A DNA stretch of 64,000 nucleotides from Streptomyces sp. CB02980 (lineage in GTDB: Bacteria; Actinomycetota; Actinomycetes; Streptomycetales; Streptomycetaceae): the NCBI RefSeq assembly GCF_014451325.2, contig NZ_JACSCH020000025.1, forward strand, positions 43,552-107,551, in the 5' to 3' direction. The notes beneath the pieces were generated by a model. It saw only the letters and a program-made list of their open reading frames with translations, ran no database searches and was not told where the DNA came from. The translations under genes were made by a program, and so were the position numbers. Shown piece by piece: positions 1 through 7,927 of this stretch; the first letter of the stretch is position 1, and each line of letters begins with the position of its first letter.

Positions 1-316
1 CGTCGCCGGCGATGAACCAGCAGTCCTCGATCTCGGCGAGGTCCTTGAGCCGGCGGGCCACGTCCTCGTGGTCGGCGGCGTCGGAGAGGGAGATGCCGAT
101 GAGGGCGGTGACGCCGAGGCCGAGCGAGGCGGCGTCGACGGTGGCGCGGTAGCCGGTGATGACTCCGGCCGCCTCAAGACGGTTGATGCGGTCGGTGACA
201 GAGGGGCCGGAGAGCCCGACGAGCCGGCCGAGCTCGGCGTACGAGGCACGTCCGTTCTCGCGCAGAGCCTGGATGAGCTGCCTGTCCACGGCGTCCATAG
301 GTATGAAGCCTTCCAT
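1..316 (-). CDS. Lrp/AsnC family transcriptional regulator (3' part outside window)
   Basis: The first 105 codons of an AsnC-type regulator read leftward and run off the window edge. An N-terminal winged HTH is visible (MDAVDRQLIQALRENGRASY, then LVGLSGPSVTDRINRLEAAG), followed by the start of the ligand-sensing RAM domain (GYRATVDASLGLGVTALIGI). ATG codons at 316 and 298 are both possible; 298 begins the family-typical MDAVDRQLI. Such proteins sense amino acids or related small molecules as dimers or octamers. It is divergent from a small basic gene at 424. The ligand cannot be told from the fragment. Confidence 0.9.
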   Translation of the reverse strand, partial: MEGFIPMDAVDRQLIQALRENGRASYAELGRLVGLSGPSVTDRINRLEAAGVITGYRATVDAASLGLGVTALIGISLSDAADHEDVARRLKDLAEIEDCWFIAGD

Positions 317-336
317 TGTCCAGCGATACCGCGAGT

Positions 337-353
337 TTAGGTATAGAATCTAA
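337..353. promoter_or_regulatory. candidate Lrp-type operator and promoter region
   Basis: TTAG at 337-340 and CTAA at 350-353 form an imperfect inverted repeat in the AT-richest part of the gap between the divergent Lrp gene and the small gene at 424. TAGAAT (344-349) within it resembles a -10 box for rightward transcription. Autoregulatory sites of about 15-17 bp in this position are usual for AsnC-family regulators; the assignment here is inference. Confidence 0.35.
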
Positions 354-423
354 GGTACACAGGAGAGACGCCCTGTGAATCTTTCAACTGATCAAAGACG
401 ATCTTTCAGGAGTGGTGTTCACC

Positions 424-549
424 GTGTACACGATCGAGATGGCCTACGCACGCATGCGCGAGCTGCAGGACCTGGCCAACCGCTCGCGTGCCCACCAGCC
501 GACCGCCGCCTCGAAGCGTGCCGAGAAGAAGCACGCCAAGAAGCGCTAA
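424..549 (+). CDS. small basic protein, 41 aa
   Basis: A short ORF starting GTG at 424 encodes a 41-residue, Lys/Arg-rich protein (begins MYTIEMAYARMRELQDLANR, ends with KRAEKKHAKKR). AGGAG at 408-412 lies about 11 nt upstream; an in-frame GTG at 415 is possible but too close to it. Codon third positions are strongly G/C, as in real Streptomyces genes. The N-terminal part is predicted amphipathic helix and the tail is highly positive, so nucleic-acid or ribosome binding is conceivable but unproven. Its TAA (547-549) overlaps the stop codon of the convergent ubiX gene. I do not recognise a named family. Confidence 0.65.
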   Translation: MYTIEMAYARMRELQDLANRSRAHQPTAASKRAEKKHAKKR

Positions 550-1217
550 TCCGACCGGGGGGTCGCTCCACCGAGCTCTCCCTCCCACCGGCGGTACAGC
601 CGATGCGGCACCCCTGCCGCGTCGAGCACCCGCCCGGCGACGAAGTCCACCAGATCCTGGATGTGCGTCGCCCCCGCGTAGAACGCCGGAGAGGCGGGCA
701 GCACCACGGCTCCCGCCTCGTCCAGCGCCACCATGTGCTTGAGCGTCTGTCCGTTCAGCGGGGTCTCCCGCACGGCGACGACCAGCGGCCGCCGCTCCTT
801 CAGCGTCACGCTCGCGGTCCGCTGGAGCAGGTCCTTCGAGAGCCCCAGTGCCACTCCCGCCACCGCCGCGGTCGAGGCCGGCACGACCAGCATCCCCTTC
901 GCCGGGTACGACCCCGAGGACGGCCCCGCGGCCAGATCGCCGGCCGCCCAGTACCGCACGTCGCCGAGGGCGTCCGACACGTCGAAGGTGTCCGGCTTCC
1001 CGTCCGCGCCCCGCGCCAGCCAGGCCGCCAGGTCCTCGCGCCAGTGCGCGTCGCGGAAGGAGATGCCCGTCTCGTCGAGCAGCGTGAGCCGCGAGGCCCG
1101 CGACACGACGAGGTCGACGCTCTCCCCGGCGGCGAGGAGGCCCCGCAGTACGGCGGCGGCGTACGGCGTACCCGACGCCCCGGAAACCCCCACCACCCAG
1201 GGCCGACGACTCTTCAT
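546..1217 (-). CDS. ubiX: flavin prenyltransferase, UbiX family
   Basis: About 223 aa. The N-terminal GVSGASGTPYA loop is the FMN-binding signature of UbiX/Pad1, and the C-terminal PASPAFYAGATHIQDLVD matches the family end. UbiX makes prenylated FMN from FMN and dimethylallyl phosphate, the cofactor needed by UbiD decarboxylases. Two genes upstream on the same strand is such a decarboxylase (mqnL), so the likely role is to supply it for futalosine-route menaquinone synthesis, where this protein is also called MqnM. ATG at 1217 is chosen because GGAG lies about 9 nt upstream; a GTG at 1232 adds five residues. An 85 bp gap separates it from mqnP. Confidence 0.92.
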   Translation of the reverse strand: MKSRRPWVVGVSGASGTPYAAAVLRGLLAAGESVDLVVSRASRLTLLDETGISFRDAHWREDLAAWLARGADGKPDTFDVSDALGDVRYWAAGDLAAGPSSGSYPAKGMLVVPASTAAVAGVALGLSKDLLQRTASVTLKERRPLVVAVRETPLNGQTLKHMVALDEAGAVVLPASPAFYAGATHIQDLVDFVAGRVLDAAGVPHRLYRRWEGELGGATPRSD

Positions 1218-1302
1218 CTCCTGCGACTCCACGACAGAGAGCCTATCCGGCCGGGAAAAGCCAGGCCCGGGCGCGGCTCACCGCTTCGCCCCCGGGCGGG
1301 GG

Positions 1303-2205
1303 TTACGGGGTGAGCCCGCGGACCAGCAGGTCGAGGAGGGCGCACACGAACAGCGCCATTCCGATGAAGCCGTTCACCGTGAAGAACGCCCGGTTCAGGC
1401 GTGACAGGTCGTGCGGCCTCACGATCGAGTGCTCGTAACAGAAGGCGGCCACCACGATCACCAGGCCGACCCAGAAGAAGAGACCGGCGTCGGTGGCGAG
1501 GGCGTACCAGACGAGCAGCCCCGTGGTGACGACCGCGGAGGCGCGGGCGCCCCACAGCGCGGCCGGGATCCCGAAGCGCGCCGGTACGGACATGACGCCG
1601 TGGGCCCGGTCCGCCTGCACGTCCTGGCAGGCGAAGATCAGGTCGAAGCCGCCGATCCAGACGCCCACCGCGAGGCCCAGGAAGACCGCGTCCCAGGACC
1701 ACTCGCCGGTCACCGCGAGCCAGGCGCCGATGGGCCCGATGGCCTGGGCGAGGCCCAGGATGGCGTGCGGGAAGTTGGTGAACCGCTTGCCGTACGGATA
1801 GACGACCATCGGGATGACGGCGAGCGGCGCGAGGGCCAGACAGAGCGGGTTGAGCAGGGCGGCGGCGCCGAGGAAGACGACGACGGCGATCCCGGCCCCG
1901 GTCCACGCCGACCGCACGGACACGGCACCGGTCACCAGCTCGCGGTTGGCGGTGCGCGGATTGCGCGCGTCGATCTCGCGGTCGATGATCCGGTTGCAGG
2001 CCATGGCGAAGGTCCGCAGCCCCACCATGCAGACGGTGACGAGGAACAGCGTCCACCAGTGGATGTTCCTGTCCACCTGGTACATCGCGGTGAGCGCGGC
2101 GGTGTACGCGAAGGGCAGCGCGAACACCGAGTGCTCGATCATCACGAGGCGCAGGAACGACTTCGTGCGCCCCGGCCGGGCGCCGGGCACGGCGGCCGTG
2201 GTCAC
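1303..2205 (-). CDS. mqnP: menaquinone biosynthesis prenyltransferase, UbiA family (MqnP)
   Basis: 300 aa integral membrane protein with about eight to nine hydrophobic segments. Both Asp-rich UbiA motifs are seen: NRIIDREIDARN near residue 70-80 and the second, CQDVQADRAHG, near 190. It transfers a polyprenyl chain onto the aromatic precursor in the alternative (futalosine) menaquinone pathway. The start overlaps the stop of mqnL by 4 bp (ATGA), so the two are translationally coupled. Assignment to MqnP rather than a ubiquinone enzyme rests on the actinobacterial setting and the UbiD/UbiX neighbours. Confidence 0.93.
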   Translation of the reverse strand: MTTAAVPGARPGRTKSFLRLVMIEHSVFALPFAYTAALTAMYQVDRNIHWWTLFLVTVCMVGLRTFAMACNRIIDREIDARNPRTANRELVTGAVSVRSAWTGAGIAVVVFLGAAALLNPLCLALAPLAVIPMVVYPYGKRFTNFPHAILGLAQAIGPIGAWLAVTGEWSWDAVFLGLAVGVWIGGFDLIFACQDVQADRAHGVMSVPARFGIPAALWGARASAVVTTGLLVWYALATDAGLFFWVGLVIVVAAFCYEHSIVRPHDLSRLNRAFFTVNGFIGMALFVCALLDLLVRGLTP

Positions 2206-3659
2206 AGCCCGTACTCCTTCCAGCGGCGGTCCACGAGGGCGGCCGTCGCCGGGTCCGACTCGACCATGTCCGGCCAGCCTCCGTCGCGGGTGTAGCCCTC
2301 CTCGGGCAGCTTCTTCGTGGCGTCGATGCCCGCCTTGCCGCCCCAGAACTGCTGGTAGGAGGCGTGGTCGAGGTGGTCGACCGGCCCCTCGACGACCGTG
2401 AGGTCACGGGCGTAGTCGGTGTTGCCGAGGGCCCGCCAGGACACCTCGTGCAGGTCGTGGACGTCGCAGTCCTTGTCGACCACGATGATCAGCTTGGTCA
2501 GCGACATCATGTGCGCGCCCCAGATGGCGTGCATGACCTTCTGCGCGTGCTTCGGGTACTTCTTGTCGATCGAGACGATCGCGCAGTTGTGGAAGCCGCC
2601 CGACTCCGGCAGGTGGTAGTCGACGATGTCCGGCACGATGATCTTGAGGAGCGGCAGGAAGAAGCGCTCCGTCGCACGGCCCAGCGGACCGTCCTCGGTC
2701 GGCGGCCGGCCGACGACGATCGACTGGAGCAGCGGACGCTTCCGCATCGTGATGCAGTCGATCTTCAGCGCGGGGAACGGCTCCTGCGGCGTGTAGAAAC
2801 CGGTGTGGTCGCCGAAGGGCCCCTCCGGCAGCATCTCGCCCGGCTCCAGCCAGCCCTCGACGACGACCTCCGCCTGCGCGGGCACCTGGAGCGGGACGGT
2901 CTTGCAGTCGACCATCTCGATCCGCTTGCCCTGCACGAAGCCGGCGAAGAGGTACTCGTCGATGTCACCGGGCAGCGGGGCGGTCGAGGCGTACGTGACG
3001 GCCGGCGGGCAGCCGAAGGCGATCGCGACCGGCAGCCGCTCGCCCTTCGCGGCGGCGACGGCGTAGTGGTTGCGGCTGTCCTTGTGGATCTGCCAGTGCA
3101 TGCCGATGGTGCGCTTGTCGTGCCGCTGGAGCCGGTAGAGCCCGAGGTTCCGGACCCCGGTCTCCGGGTGCTTCGTGTGCGTGAGGCCCAGGTTGAAGAA
3201 GGAGCCGCCGTCCTTGGGCCAGGTGAAGAGCGCGGGAAGAAGGTCGAGGTCGACGTCGTCCCCGGTGAGCACGACCTCCTGCACGGGTGCGGCGTCGGAC
3301 TTCACCTTCTTCGGCGGCACGTGGACCATCGAGCCGAGCTTGCCGAAGGCCTCGCGGACACCGACGAAACCCTGCGGAAGCTCGGGCTTGAGCAGCCCGC
3401 CGATCTTCTCGCTGATCTCGCTGTACGACTTCAGGCCGAGGGCCTTGAGGAGTCGGCGGTCGGTCCCGAAGACGTTCATCGCGAGCGGCATCGAGGAGCC
3501 CTTGACGTTCTCGAAGAGAAGCGCCGGACCCCCCGCCTTGTTCACCCGGTCGACGATCTCCCCGACCTCCAGGTACGGGTCGACTTCGGCCTTGATGCGC
3601 TTGAGGTCGCCTTCGCGCTCGAGGGCCCTGAGCAGCGAGCGGAGATCGTCGTAAGCCAT
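2202..3659 (-). CDS. mqnL: menaquinone biosynthesis decarboxylase, UbiD family (MqnL)
   Basis: 485 aa, normal for UbiD. It begins MAYDDLRSLLRALEREGDL and carries the conserved core (LYRLQRHDKRTIGMHWQIHK near residues 170-190, EGPFGDHTGFYTPQEPFP near 280-300). These enzymes use prenylated FMN to remove a carboxyl group from an aromatic or unsaturated acid; here the product of the futalosine branch. First gene of the operon mqnL-mqnP-ubiX. The 89 bp gap to the divergent gene at 3749 must hold its promoter. Confidence 0.94.
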   Translation of the reverse strand: MAYDDLRSLLRALEREGDLKRIKAEVDPYLEVGEIVDRVNKAGGPALLFENVKGSSMPLAMNVFGTDRRLLKALGLKSYSEISEKIGGLLKPELPQGFVGVREAFGKLGSMVHVPPKKVKSDAAPVQEVVLTGDDVDLDLLPALFTWPKDGGSFFNLGLTHTKHPETGVRNLGLYRLQRHDKRTIGMHWQIHKDSRNHYAVAAAKGERLPVAIAFGCPPAVTYASTAPLPGDIDEYLFAGFVQGKRIEMVDCKTVPLQVPAQAEVVVEGWLEPGEMLPEGPFGDHTGFYTPQEPFPALKIDCITMRKRPLLQSIVVGRPPTEDGPLGRATERFFLPLLKIIVPDIVDYHLPESGGFHNCAIVSIDKKYPKHAQKVMHAIWGAHMMSLTKLIIVVDKDCDVHDLHEVSWRALGNTDYARDLTVVEGPVDHLDHASYQQFWGGKAGIDATKKLPEEGYTRDGGWPDMVESDPATAALVDRRWKEYGL

Positions 3660-3748
3660 AGGGGCCAGTATCCGCCACGGGCTACGCTGGGACTGTCACC
3701 GGGGCGGTCGAAACGAGCCCCTTCACTGCTTCCAGGGGGCTGTCCCAC

Positions 3749-4117
3749 ATGCTCAGGGCGCTGCTGTTCATCGTCCCGCTGGCGCTGATGATCTACGCCT
3801 TCATCGACTGCCTGAACACCCCGGAAGAAGAGGTCAAGCACCTTCCGAAGCCGGTCTGGGCCATCGTCGTCCTGCTGTTCTCCGTGGTCGGCGCGATCGG
3901 CTGGATCGTCGCGGGCAAGGACCGGCGGCCGCGGACCCGGGGCGGTGCGGGCGGCTGGGTCGCTCCCGACGACAACCCCGAGTTCCTGAAGTCCCTCAAG
4001 GACGAGGGGCAGACCGGGCGGCCGGACGACGAGGACCTCAGGGCCCGGGAGGCGGACCTCCGCCGCCGCGAGGAAGAACTGAGGCGGCGCGAGCGCGGCG
4101 AGGACACCGAGAGCTGA
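3749..4117 (+). CDS. PLDc_N-domain small membrane protein
   Basis: 122 aa. Two hydrophobic segments (about residues 2-20 and 38-56) flank a short acidic/proline loop, giving the phospholipase D N-terminal (PLDc_N) hairpin that often occurs alone in actinobacteria. The C-terminal half is charged, with an Arg/Glu-rich helix likely to be a coiled coil. CAGGGGG lies 9-15 nt before the ATG. Its TGA overlaps the ATG of the LysR gene by one base (TGATG), so the two are co-translated. Function unknown; the domain is presumed to be membrane-embedding only. Confidence 0.85.
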   Translation: MLRALLFIVPLALMIYAFIDCLNTPEEEVKHLPKPVWAIVVLLFSVVGAIGWIVAGKDRRPRTRGGAGGWVAPDDNPEFLKSLKDEGQTGRPDDEDLRAREADLRRREEELRRRERGEDTES

Positions 4118-5001
4118 TGGAGCTCCGGCTCCTGGCCACCTTCGAGAAGGTCGCCGCCGTCCTCTCCTTCACCCGGGCCGCCGCCGAACTCGGTTACGCG
4201 CAGTCCAGCGTCACCGGTCAGATCCGGTCCCTGGAGTCCTCGCTCGGGGTGGAGCTCTTCGAGCGGCTCGGCAGCCGCATCCGGTTGACCGAGGCCGGGG
4301 AGCGGCTCCTGCCGTACGCCCGCCGCATGGGCGAGCTGGCCGAGGAGGCCCGTACCGCCGTCGCCGTCGCGGCCGAACCGGCCGGGACGATCGCCATCGG
4401 CACCATGGAATCCCTCACCTCCTACCGGCTGCCGCCGCTCCTGGAGTACTTCCACCACCGCTACCCGGGTGTACGCCTCACCCTGCGGCCCACCCTCGGC
4501 GACGAGACCCGGCAGGCGCTGCGGCAGGGCACGTACGACGTCGGCTTCCTGATGGAGCCCGACACCGAGCACGAGGGCCTGGAGTCGGAGGTCCTCGCGC
4601 CCGAGCCACTGGTCCTGGTGGCGGGTCCCGGCCATCCCCTGGTGGGGCGTACGGGGCTGACCGCCGCGGATGTGGCCGGGGCGCAGCTGGTGGGCACCGA
4701 GCCGGGCTGCCCGTACCGCGACCTCTTCGAGGCGGAGCTGCGGGAGTGGGCACCGCCGTTCATGGAGTTCGGCACGATCGAGGCGACCAAGCGCGGGGTG
4801 GCCGCGGGCCTCGGGGTGGCGCTGCTTCCCCGGGTGGCCGTCGCGGCGGAACTGTCGAACGGAGCTCTGGTGCCGCTGGCCTGGGAGGCCCCGTTCACCC
4901 TCTTCACCCAACTCGCGTGGCGACGGGGGAAGCGGCTTCCGGCGCATGTCCGTCTGTTCGTGGAGCAGGCGCGGCGACTGGTGTCCGAGCAGCGAGGGTG
5001 A
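4117..5001 (+). CDS. LysR family transcriptional regulator
   Basis: 294 aa. N-terminal winged HTH at residues 1-60 (MELRLLATFEKVAAVLSFTR, then YAQSSVTGQIRSLESSLGVE) and a C-terminal type-2 periplasmic-like effector domain from about residue 90 (GTIAIGTMESLTSYRLPPLL). Start codon overlaps the PLDc_N gene stop. Its last 98 bp overlap the end of the convergent EamA exporter gene. LysR regulators often control a neighbouring exporter, so the EamA gene is a reasonable target, but its control region lies about 830 bp away on the far side. Confidence 0.92.
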   Translation: MELRLLATFEKVAAVLSFTRAAAELGYAQSSVTGQIRSLESSLGVELFERLGSRIRLTEAGERLLPYARRMGELAEEARTAVAVAAEPAGTIAIGTMESLTSYRLPPLLEYFHHRYPGVRLTLRPTLGDETRQALRQGTYDVGFLMEPDTEHEGLESEVLAPEPLVLVAGPGHPLVGRTGLTAADVAGAQLVGTEPGCPYRDLFEAELREWAPPFMEFGTIEATKRGVAAGLGVALLPRVAVAAELSNGALVPLAWEAPFTLFTQLAWRRGKRLPAHVRLFVEQARRLVSEQRG

Positions 5002-5833
5002 CCTTGAGGCTGGCGAGCACGATCAGCGGAACGCCGAGCGCCTGGACGAGCCCGATGTGATGCCCGTACGCGGCCCAGTCGACGCCCATGGCGACGGCGG
5101 GGTAGGTGAAGGCCAGCACGGCGATCTTGGCGGTGGGCAGCTTGGCGTAGGCGGCGTACATGAGGACGTACATCAGCCCGGTGTGGATGATCCCGAGCCC
5201 GGCGAGCCAGCCCCAGCCGGCGCCGAACCTCGACGCGGCGCCGAAGTCGGCGAACGGGAGCAGCAGCGGGATGCCGACCAGGACCTGGACGAGGGCGATC
5301 AGGTGCGGCCGTACGCCGGTGATCCGCTTGGTGACGATCGTCGACAGGGCGTAGAGGACGGCGGCGCCGAGCGCGAGCCCGAGGCCCTTGAGCGAGGCGG
5401 TGTCGCCGGGCCGTATCCCGGAGACGAGCACGAGCCCGGCGAACGCGACGGCGAGCCAGCCCAGCTTCGCGGCGGTGATCCGCTCCCGGAACAGCACGGC
5501 GCCGAACACCACCAGGAAGAACGGCTGCGTGTGGTAGACGACGGTGGCGAAGGAGATCGAGGTGGCCTCGTACGCCTCGAAGAGCAGCACCCAGTTGAAG
5601 ACGATGAACACCCCGCCGAGCGCGGCGAGTCCGAACTTCCGCGGAGTGAGGCCGTGCCCGGTGAAGTAACCGCGCACCAGGCTGTACGCGCCGAGGGCGG
5701 CAGCCCCGAAGAGGCACCGGAAGAACACCACGTTGAAGGGGGACGCCCCCGACTCCACGACGAAGATGCCGAGGGTGCCGGAGAGCACCATGGCGAGGGT
5801 GAGTTCGACGGTTCCCCTGGTCTCGTTTCTCAT
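4904..5833 (-). CDS. EamA/DMT-superfamily exporter
   Basis: 309 aa with ten predicted membrane segments in two EamA repeats (first around FNVVFFRCLFGAAALGAYSL, second after residue 150 around STIVTKRITGVRPHLIAL). DMT exporters move amino acids or metabolites out of the cell; the substrate is not evident. The C-terminal 30 residues are an Ala/Pro-rich tail that reads through the end of the convergent LysR gene, giving a 98 bp tail-to-tail overlap. A palindrome at 5902-5916 lies about 70 bp upstream of the start. Confidence 0.9.
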   Translation of the reverse strand: MRNETRGTVELTLAMVLSGTLGIFVVESGASPFNVVFFRCLFGAAALGAYSLVRGYFTGHGLTPRKFGLAALGGVFIVFNWVLLFEAYEATSISFATVVYHTQPFFLVVFGAVLFRERITAAKLGWLAVAFAGLVLVSGIRPGDTASLKGLGLALGAAVLYALSTIVTKRITGVRPHLIALVQVLVGIPLLLPFADFGAASRFGAGWGWLAGLGIIHTGLMYVLMYAAYAKLPTAKIAVLAFTYPAVAMGVDWAAYGHHIGLVQALGVPLIVLASLKVTLAARTPVAAPAPRTDGHAPEAASPVATRVG

Positions 5834-5901
5834 GACGACGACGCTACGAGCGCCCCGGATCCGGGTCCACGAGCCAGTGGGGGGACCTGCCGATGGGGGC
5901 G

Positions 5902-5916
5902 ATCGGCTGAGCCGAT
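5902..5916. promoter_or_regulatory. 15 bp palindrome upstream of the EamA exporter
   Basis: ATCGGCTGAGCCGAT is a perfect inverted repeat around one central base. It sits between two direct copies of CCGATGGGGG (5890-5899 and 5912-5921), about 70 bp upstream of the exporter start and just downstream of the small secreted-protein gene. It could be an operator; no regulator can be assigned. Confidence 0.35.
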
Positions 5917-5922
5917 GGGGGG

Positions 5923-5963
5923 CCCGGACCGCTGCCGCGCGCGGCGGCGGGCGGCGGTCCGGG
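5923..5963 (-). terminator. GC-rich hairpin after the small secreted-protein gene
   Basis: CCCGGACCG (5923-5931) pairs with CGGTCCGGG (5955-5963), and the intervening bases are themselves G/C palindromic. It begins 8 bp past the stop codon of the leftward 63-residue gene. There is no T tract, as is common for Streptomyces terminators. Confidence 0.45.
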
Positions 5964-5970
5964 AGGAGGC

Positions 5971-6162
5971 TCAGTTGTCGGAGCCGACGGTGTTGTCGTG
6001 ACCGGCGTTGAAGACGTCGTCGTGCGCGAACTGGAGCCAGTCGCCGAAGACGACGGTGTGCGAGGCCTCCGGCTCGAACTCGACGTGGACGTCGGCGCTC
6101 GCGATGCCGGCGGCGCCGAGGACGAGGGCACCGGTGGCGAGGACGGTCAGCAGGGAACGCAT
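5971..6162 (-). CDS. small secreted protein, 63 aa
   Basis: Begins MRSLLTVLATGALVLGAAG, a typical Sec signal peptide, with likely cleavage after IASA. The mature part of about 40 residues is acidic and rich in His, Asp and Phe (DVHVEFEPEASHTVVFGDWL) and has no cysteines. GAGAGG lies 7-12 nt before the ATG; a longer in-frame start would bury the signal peptide. It is preceded and followed by non-coding sequence, so it is probably monocistronic. No family recognised; it is not a chaplin, since the Cys pair and hydrophobic strands are absent. Confidence 0.6.
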   Translation of the reverse strand: MRSLLTVLATGALVLGAAGIASADVHVEFEPEASHTVVFGDWLQFAHDDVFNAGHDNTVGSDN

Positions 6163-6298
6163 GGAGGACCTCTCGGTAGAGCGGCGGAACACTCCGCCGA
6201 CCGGCGGAGCACCCCGCAAGCTAAGGCCACGGCCCGTCCGGCCTCCCGGCGCCGGGCCGGTGGCGCCCCGGCCCTCAGCCGATCGGCGGAGGCCCCTC

Positions 6299-6370
6299 CT
6301 GACCGTTCACGGCGAGGGGACCTTCGTCGCCGATCCGCTGCTGACGGACGAGGGCCACCGGCAGGTGTGA
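6299..6370 (+). pseudogene. possible GntR-type winged-helix remnant
   Basis: About 23 codons before a TGA read LTVHGEGTFVADPLLTDEGH, which resembles the wing of a GntR DNA-binding domain (usual form GxGTFVA). No start codon, recognition helix or effector domain exists upstream in this frame. It lies in the 239 bp gap between the secreted peptide and the deaminase. This is most simply a decayed regulator gene; a chance resemblance cannot be excluded. Confidence 0.3.
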
Positions 6371-6401
6371 CGACCCGGCTCCGGCGGGGAAGGCTCCCCG
6401 C

Positions 6402-6854
6402 ATGGACCAGGAACAGGCCCGCAGGTGGCTCGCGACCGCCGTCGCCGAGGCCCGCGCCGGGCTCGCCGAGGGCGGGATCCCGATCGGGGCCGCGCTGTAC
6501 GGGGCGGACGGCACGCTCCTCGGGCGCGGCCACAACCGGCGCGTGCAGGACGGGGACCCGTCGACGCACGCGGAGACCGCCGCCTTCCGGGCCGCGGGCC
6601 GGCAGCGCTCGTACCGGGGTACGACGATGGTGACGACCCTCTCGCCCTGCTGGTACTGCTCCGGTCTGGTGCGGCAGTTCGGGATCTCGCGGGTGGTCGT
6701 CGGGGAGGCGGAGACCTTCCACGGCGGGCACGACTGGCTGACGGAGCACGGGGTCGAGGTCCTCGTGCTGGACGACCCCGAATGCACGGCGCTGATGCGG
6801 GAGTTCATCGCCGAGCAGCCGGCTCTCTGGAACGAGGACATCGGCGATGAGTGA
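6402..6854 (+). CDS. nucleoside/cytosine deaminase family protein
   Basis: 150 aa zinc-dependent deaminase. The zinc and catalytic motifs are present: THAETAAF (about residue 52, HAE) and SPCWYCSG (about residue 83, PCxxC). The closest arrangement is yeast-type cytosine deaminase / guanine deaminase-like CDA fold proteins. Predicted reaction is hydrolytic removal of an amino group from a pyrimidine or similar base. Its end overlaps the start of the 2OG-Fe oxygenase gene by 8 bp, suggesting they are expressed together. Confidence 0.85.
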   Translation: MDQEQARRWLATAVAEARAGLAEGGIPIGAALYGADGTLLGRGHNRRVQDGDPSTHAETAAFRAAGRQRSYRGTTMVTTLSPCWYCSGLVRQFGISRVVVGEAETFHGGHDWLTEHGVEVLVLDDPECTALMREFIAEQPALWNEDIGDE

Positions 6855-7818
6855 CGAGACGAGCGCGGGGACGCGCGAGGAGGCGAGCCGCGGGACGAGC
6901 GACGAGAGCTCGCCCGCGGCGGCCCTCCCCACGATCGATCTGGCCCGCGACGCGGGCCCGCAGCTGCCCGCCGTCGACCGCGCCCTCCGCGAGGCCGGCT
7001 TCCTCCTCGTCACCGGCCACGGTGTCGACCCTGGACTGCGGGCCGGGATCCGCGCGGCCGCCCGCCGCTTCTTCCACCTCCCGCACGCCGTGAAGGAGCC
7101 GTACGCCGTGCGGGTCGGTGGCCGGGGCTGGCTCGGGCCCGGCGCGGAGGCCAACGGGTACGCGGAGGGTACGGCGACGCCGCCCGACCTGAAGGAGTCG
7201 CTGTCCTTCGCGGCGTACGAACCGACCGGCGACCCGGCCGTGGACGCCGAGTGGTTCCTGCCGAACACCTGGCCCGCCGAGGTCCCCGAGCTGAAGCCGC
7301 TGGTGGATGCGTATCTGGCACAGATGAAGACGCTCTCAGACCGGGTCCTGGACCTGCTCGGCGTGGCCCTCGGCGAGGAGCGGGACTTCTTCACCCGGCA
7401 CACCGGACACCCCACGTTCGGCTTCAACATCAACTGGTACCCGGGGCGGGAGCGGACGGGCGAGCCGGAGCCGGGCCAGTTCCGCATCGGCCCGCACACG
7501 GACTTCGGCACGGTCACCGTCCTGGACCGGGAGGCCGGCAAGGGCGGCCTGCAGGTCTTCACGGACGCGGGCGGCTGGCAGGACGCCCCGTACGATCCGG
7601 CCGCCTTCACCGTCAACATCGGTGACCTGATGGCCGGTTGGACGGGTGGACGGTGGCGTTCGGGACGCCACCGGGTGCTTCCCCCGCCGGCCGACGTCCC
7701 CACGGAGGAGCTGATGTCGCTCGTGTACTTCTACGAGTGCACGCCCGGGACGACCATCCACGGCATCGAGTCGCACGGATACCTGCGGGCCCAGCTCGAC
7801 GCGATCGCCACGGACTGA
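6847..7818 (+). CDS. 2-oxoglutarate-Fe(II) oxygenase, isopenicillin N synthase-like
   Basis: 323 aa. N-terminal DIOX_N region from about residue 24 (LPTIDLARDAGPQLPAVDRA) and a C-terminal jelly-roll domain with the iron ligands HTD (in GPHTDFGTVTV, about residue 220) and a later His in SGRHRVLPPP. The 2OG-binding RxS motif is not obvious at the usual place, so the exact cosubstrate site is uncertain. Translationally coupled to the deaminase; together they may act on a nucleobase or related metabolite. The first 30 residues are a charged, low-complexity Ser/Glu-rich leader. Confidence 0.85.
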   Translation: MSDETSAGTREEASRGTSDESSPAAALPTIDLARDAGPQLPAVDRALREAGFLLVTGHGVDPGLRAGIRAAARRFFHLPHAVKEPYAVRVGGRGWLGPGAEANGYAEGTATPPDLKESLSFAAYEPTGDPAVDAEWFLPNTWPAEVPELKPLVDAYLAQMKTLSDRVLDLLGVALGEERDFFTRHTGHPTFGFNINWYPGRERTGEPEPGQFRIGPHTDFGTVTVLDREAGKGGLQVFTDAGGWQDAPYDPAAFTVNIGDLMAGWTGGRWRSGRHRVLPPPADVPTEELMSLVYFYECTPGTTIHGIESHGYLRAQLDAIATD

Positions 7819-7879
7819 CGGTTCCCCGCATCCGGTCGCGCCGACACACCCATGAGCCGTTGTTTATGTCGTACGCTAT

Positions 7880-7894
7880 GTTTATCGCGTAAAC
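7880..7894. promoter_or_regulatory. candidate TetR operator
   Basis: GTTTATCGCGTAAAC has 5 bp inverted arms and lies 33 bp upstream of the TetR-family gene. A second GTTTA occurs just upstream, at 7862-7866. Autoregulatory palindromes of this length are usual for TetR proteins. Binding is inference. Confidence 0.45.
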
Positions 7895-7927
7895 CTGACG
7901 CGGTGAACCTGCCTACGGGAGAGGTCC

